Assembly (NCBI GenBank): GCA_006503535.1
Contig: QYRS01000006.1
Coordinates: 2,542,001 to 2,606,000 of the forward strand
Direction: 5' to 3'
DNA length: 64,000 bases
DNA from: Arthrinium phaeospermum
Lineage: Eukaryota; Ascomycota; Sordariomycetes; Amphisphaeriales; Apiosporaceae
Of this stretch, positions 59,867 through 64,000 are shown piece by piece; the first letter of the stretch is position 1, and every line of letters begins with the position of its first letter. The translations under genes and the position numbers were made by a program. The notes under the pieces are model-generated. The model was not told the DNA's origin. It did not search any database and saw only the letters and a list, made by a program, of their open reading frames with translations.

Positions 59867-60337
59867 ATGCTCCCCTGTCGGACCCAGTCTGTTACCTTTT
59901 CCGGTGAGCTCGAGGACATTGTTGTTGTCGCGTCTCAAATAAACTTGGAAGGAGTTACCCAGTCGGTAAACCTTCGATTGTCGGGTTCTCCTTCCGATTC
60001 CTAATCCACTTGTTCTTTCCAAGGAGAGAAGGTGTCTGACAGGGCTTATCCATTGGTACCGCTTTTATTCTCCCTCTGCTCTCTTGGCCTCTTATTATTT
60101 CTGGAGCTGGTAGTGGTACTGTACTGTATGCATGCCCTGGTCATATAATCCGTGACTGGCACCCCCCTCGTCCAGGCACGCCTCACCCGTTGAACCTCGT
60201 CGCAGGGGATAGAGAATAAGGTTCCCCAGACTTTGACAGTGTCAAGGGAAAAAAAATAAAACATCGACGCGTCCTACTTACTTCTTTACTTTCCATGGTT
60301 GTCGTTGTTTGGCTTTGACGCATCAAAGTTCGTACTA
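59867..60337 (+). promoter_or_regulatory. uORF-rich leader of the Medusa-type gene
   Basis: Several short upstream frames precede the main start: ATG at 59867 to TAA at 60004 (45 codons), ATG at 60128 to TAA at 60148 (6 codons), ATG at 60132 to TGA at 60155 (7 codons) and ATG at 60295 to TGA at 60318 (MVVVVWL). Such uORFs usually lower translation of the main frame. A. nidulans medA is, as I recall, known for a long leader with uORFs, which fits. A GTGAGC donor-like site lies in the 45-codon uORF, so it may be spliced. Confidence 0.5.
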
Positions 60338-63262
60338 ATGGGTGTCTCCTCTATGCAGCATCACCCCCACCACTCGCAGGGTCCGGCGCCTCCCCAACAC
60401 TTGCAGCATCCTCGACCCTCGAGCATCGTTCATCAACACCATCAGGCGCCCCCTCCGCAGTCGCAACAGCAGCACCCGTCTGCATACTCTTCCACGCACT
60501 CGATTCAACCCGCCTACCAGTCCACCGCTCAGGCTCCTAGTGCCCAGCAGCACGCGCAGGACGGTCTGCCTTACTACCATCATCCGAGTCCCTACAGCAC
60601 TCCAGGCGCGACTAGCGGATACACATCCGCAGGTGAGTCGAACAACTTTTTTTTCCCCCTGTCCTCAGACGCGACCCGAATTGACGCGTTTAACAACGGT
60701 AAACTGACTGCAAATCTCAGACACTTCCGAGATGATGGCCGCAACGCAGATGCCTAGACCCTATCCGCCGATGTCTTCATATCATACGCCGCAGTCAAAT
60801 TCTCCAGCTTCTGTCGCCTCTCCTTCGGGTCACGATCAGCACCGCAGCATGTACGCGCAACCCCCGTCGCAGCTGCACCAGCAGTCCATGTACTACAGCA
60901 CGCAGCAGTCGCAATATCCGTCAATGCCCCAGCCGGCAGCTCCTTCGCCATACCAGCAACATGCCCAGCAACCTCATCCGTCAATGGCATCGCAAAATAA
61001 CATGATGATGTCTCAGGCGTCACAGCACCCGATGACGCAGCACGCAAACCAGCATGCGCAACCGGGGATGACAGGGAGCCCTCGCCACACCAAAATGGAA
61101 CCGCAAGTGCCGCAATTGCAAAGACCTTCATCGGGCCCATTAGGCACGCCACAACACAGCCAAAATGGCGCTCCCCCGCTGTCAACGCCGACGGGCTCCA
61201 CGCCCGGTGTTAATAACAACGCGGCGCCGGGCCCCATACCGGCAACGACACCTCTGGTGGTCAGGCAAGACAACAATGGCGTCCAATGGATCGCGTTCGA
61301 ATACTCTCGAGACCGCGTCAAGATGGAGTACACCATTCGGTGCGACGTGGAGTCGGTCAACACGGATGAGCTTGCAAGCGATTTCAAGACGGAAAACTGT
61401 GTTTACCCTCGTGCATGCTGCCCCAAGGACCAATACCGTGGCAACCGGCTGCAGTACGAGACCGAGTGCAACACGGTGGGCTGGGCGCTCGCCCAACTAA
61501 ACCCTTGCCTGCGCGGCAAGAGAGGCCTTATCCAGCGGGCAGTCGATAGCTGGCGCAACAGCAACCAGGACCCGCGACTACGAAGCCGACGCGTGCGGCG
61601 CATGGCGAAGATGAACAATCGCAAGGCGGTTTCGACACCTCACCCAGCGCACATGTCTGGTCCTAGTGGTCCGGCAGGGATCCCGGCCCCTGGCTCCATG
61701 GGCCCCGGTAATAACTCCTCCATGGGGAAGCCTGGCATGAGTGGCATGGGTCCGGGCATGCACCACCATCACCAGGACGGTAACGGTCAGGGTGGAGATG
61801 AAGTCGGTATGTTTCACCAAATGTGATTGATGCGTCGTCGTTGTTGTCGTTACTGTGCAATTACATGATACCTCCATCATCACTATACCTTTTTGTGCGT
61901 TTGGAATTCTTTTGGACCGGTTGCTTCGTCACTTTCTTGTTATATAGCGGCAGATGACCGCAAGGCGCGCATAGGGGGGTCTTTTACTGGAAGGAAACTG
62001 GAACTGCTCTGTACATTATCTAGTTGGTTCCGCTGCACTGTTTAGTCCCTAGTAAGGGTTCGCGGCGAACCAGTAGTCGTCATTTGTCTGCTGGCAAAAG
62101 TTGCATGGCATTGCATTATTTCGCACCCACTGCACACACAACATACCTTATACCTGTTACCTTTGGCACCCACCACTCCTGTACACCTCCTTGTATTGCG
62201 ACTGCGTTTTTGCGGCAGGATCCCCAAATTGGCCCGAAATGATTGGTTGTTGCATTTGAACCCCTCGCTTCACACTGATTTTACCCCCCCTGCTGATTTC
62301 CACGGCTGTGGTTCTGGTCCCTGGCTAATCCGCTGTTGTGTGAACAGGGGACGGCGAATATATGGACGAGGCCCACCACCACCACCACCAGGCCCCTACC
62401 GGACCGGGTTCTGGAGCCTCGGATGACGTCCGACCCGCCCAGGTCTTTAACGGTTATCCTCAACCCTACCCTAGCAACTCTGCTTCTGGCTCGTCCATGC
62501 CTCCAATTCATGATGGGATCGGCGGTACCTCCCACCACGGAGGAGCCATCGCTGCCCGCAACACCAGGGACGAGGACGAGAACCCCGAGGGTCTCTTCCC
62601 CGATATCCCGGAGGCCAAGAAGCGTAAGTTCATCCTGGTCGAAGACAACAAACGTGGCTGCCGCTTGCGCGTTCGCGTCACGCTGGAGAGTGTCGACACC
62701 AAGGAGATCCCCGACTCTTTCCGCAAAAGCTCTTCGGTATTCCCTCGTAGCTACTTCCCGCGCGAGATGCAAAGCCCCCCTCCGAGCGCCACCGGCAGCC
62801 AGTTCTTCCAGGAGGACCTGAGCGATGACGAGGTCGAGGTCGAGGGAGGCCGCACCGGCCGATCTCGTGGCAACAATGGCAGAGGCCGTTCCATGGTCAA
62901 GGTGCCCATGTCCGATGGATCCGACGGTGAAGTGGCCATTCCTCGAACCCGCAAGAACACCCGTGGCAAGGAGGTCCGGCTGAACGACCTCGGTTATCGT
63001 ATGGCCTGGCTGCAGAGCCGTGTCTTTTCGGGCAGAACCATCTTCCTGCAGAGAGCCTGTAAGCACACCTGACCACCTCCCTTCCCCCTCTTGGTACCCA
63101 GACCTAACTTGAATAGTGGACTGCTATCGCAACAAAACCCGTACTGCTATTGAGACGGTCATGCAGGACGTCAAAACCGTGGCTCCTCACTTTGAGACCC
63201 GCGTTGGCAAGAGGAAGTGGAGCGAGAGGATTCGCAAGGCTGAGAAACGTGACGATGAGTAG
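60338..63262 (+). CDS. medA: Medusa (MedA/Acr1/Ren1)-type developmental regulator
   Basis: Four exons (60338-60632, 60721-61806, 62348-63058, 63117-63262) with GTGAGT, GTATGT and GTAAGC donors encode about 745 residues. MedA-type proteins are nuclear regulators of conidiophore development, adhesion and virulence in filamentous ascomycetes. Residues 1-270 are His/Gln/Pro/Ser-rich. A conserved domain follows: WIAFEYSRDRVKMEYTIRCD, NCVYPRACC, GNRLQYETECNTVGWALAQL, GKRGLIQRAVDSWR, with a basic RLRSRRVRRMAK patch that may be a nuclear signal. Exon 3-4 carries a second, diverged copy (LRVRVTLESVDTKEIPDSF, SSVFPRSYFPREM, LNDLGYRMAWLQSR, FLQRALDCYRNK) and ends basic/acidic. The ATG at 60338 is the first in frame; ATG at 60353 is an alternative. 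A TACTAAT...ATGCAG signal ending at 60358 could be a splice acceptor, which would move the start upstream. The family name comes from memory of these motifs. Confidence 0.75.
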
Positions 63263-64000
63263 ATTGCCAGGCGTCTGTCTGTAGTGTACATCGATCTGCT
63301 CGGCGTTGTGACTGATACCTGGTCGCATTTTGTCGACCCTGTTTTGTGGTTACTTTGCGCAGCCATGTTCAGCTTGCAGTCGACCTTGGTGAGGCGGTTC
63401 TCGTTACGGCGGTAGTGGTGCAAGTTGCTTGAGCTCTTTCTATGTTTTGGTTTTTGATTTGGGTTGTGCAAATAGACGGAACGGTTGCATTTTGTTTGCG
63501 GTTGAGGCTCGCGTCCGACATTGCCATTTTTCTTTCGTGGATTGGGGGAGATACCAGAAAAAGCAGTTGCGGAAGTCGTTCGGTATCGGATTGAGGGATA
63601 GACATGGTTGCATTTATTGTCGGCAGGGCCTTTTCGCTCTGCTTTTGTGTGAGGTGTTGTTGATATTTTACGTTGTGTGATGCATCCTTACGATAATCAG
63701 CATGTGCGAGAGTTATGAGATTCCGAAATGCCGTCCGTCAGGGGCAGAGACCCGGCTATATGTATTTATTGTCCAACAAAGAAAGAGAGAAAAACCCGCG
63801 CTTTCGAGCAGAAACCATTGTTGTCTTGTCTCTCCCTCATTCCAAAGCAGTCAGCCATTATCATCATGATTACATCATTTCTCCAAATAGAACGCTGTTC
63901 AGCCCATGTAATGATAGACAAGTCAGACCAGGGCCGTCTCAGTCGCCCTGTTTTCCTTAGCCCCTGGCAAGCTCCCGAGGAGGGGTCACAGGGTCAGCAA
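63263..64000. other. 3' flank of the Medusa-type gene
   Basis: T- and TG-rich sequence typical of a fungal 3' untranslated region follows the stop at 63260-63262. No further gene is supported before the window ends. Confidence 0.5.

Noticed and set aside
1..64000. tRNA, 5S rRNA, CRISPR or bacterial-type operon signals
   Set aside because: No complete cloverleaf with B-box, no fungal 5S core, and no regularly spaced repeats were found by reading; a tRNAscan or Rfam search would be needed for weak cases.

Overview
This is nuclear DNA from a filamentous ascomycete (Pezizomycotina, most likely a Sordariomycete; I cannot name the genus). The basis is short GT...AG introns of 64-101 nt with CTAAC/CTAAT-type branch sites, GC-rich coding sequence, CT-rich leaders, many TACCTACC/CATACATA motifs between genes, and an AT-rich block in which stop codons sit at former Gln/Trp codons, as expected from repeat-induced point mutation (RIP). 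Several long open frames begin at TTG or GTG; the gene starts given here are moved to real ATG codons and four genes are spliced by hand.

Layout. 205-1164 (-): mucin-like single-pass membrane protein of Mid2-like cell-wall-sensor architecture. 1.2-8.9 kb: no convincing gene; 3.8-7.9 kb looks compositionally different and may hold eroded coding sequence. 9512-17011 (+): a 2,499-residue intronless coiled-coil protein with an apparently spliced, uORF-bearing leader. 17991-19748 (-): a protein with three viroplasmin/RNase H1-type hybrid-binding modules and no RNase H domain. 21818-23511 (+): two-exon GT31-like type II Golgi glycosyltransferase with a C-terminal PAN/Apple-like module. 24092-25477 (+): methyltransferase-like protein. 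26277-28827 (-): two-exon protein whose N-terminal half reads like a degenerate caspase-type fold. 35037-37991 (+): low-complexity protein ending in a DUF8035-like domain. 37,992-60,337: a 22-kb stretch with no gene I can support, containing a RIP-degraded pogo/Tigger-type DNA transposon at about 48.8-50.9 kb. 60338-63262 (+): four-exon gene for a Medusa (MedA/Acr1/Ren1)-type developmental regulator.

The genes do not form a biosynthetic cluster; this looks like a core-genome segment of cell-wall, secretory-pathway, cytoskeletal-type and developmental functions separated by unusually long intergenic spaces. The points most worth following are the gene-poor region and uORF-rich leader before the Medusa-type gene, the dead transposon with a still-readable DDD triad, the duplicated domain in the Medusa-type protein together with its 541-nt intron, and the possible caspase-fold pseudoenzyme.
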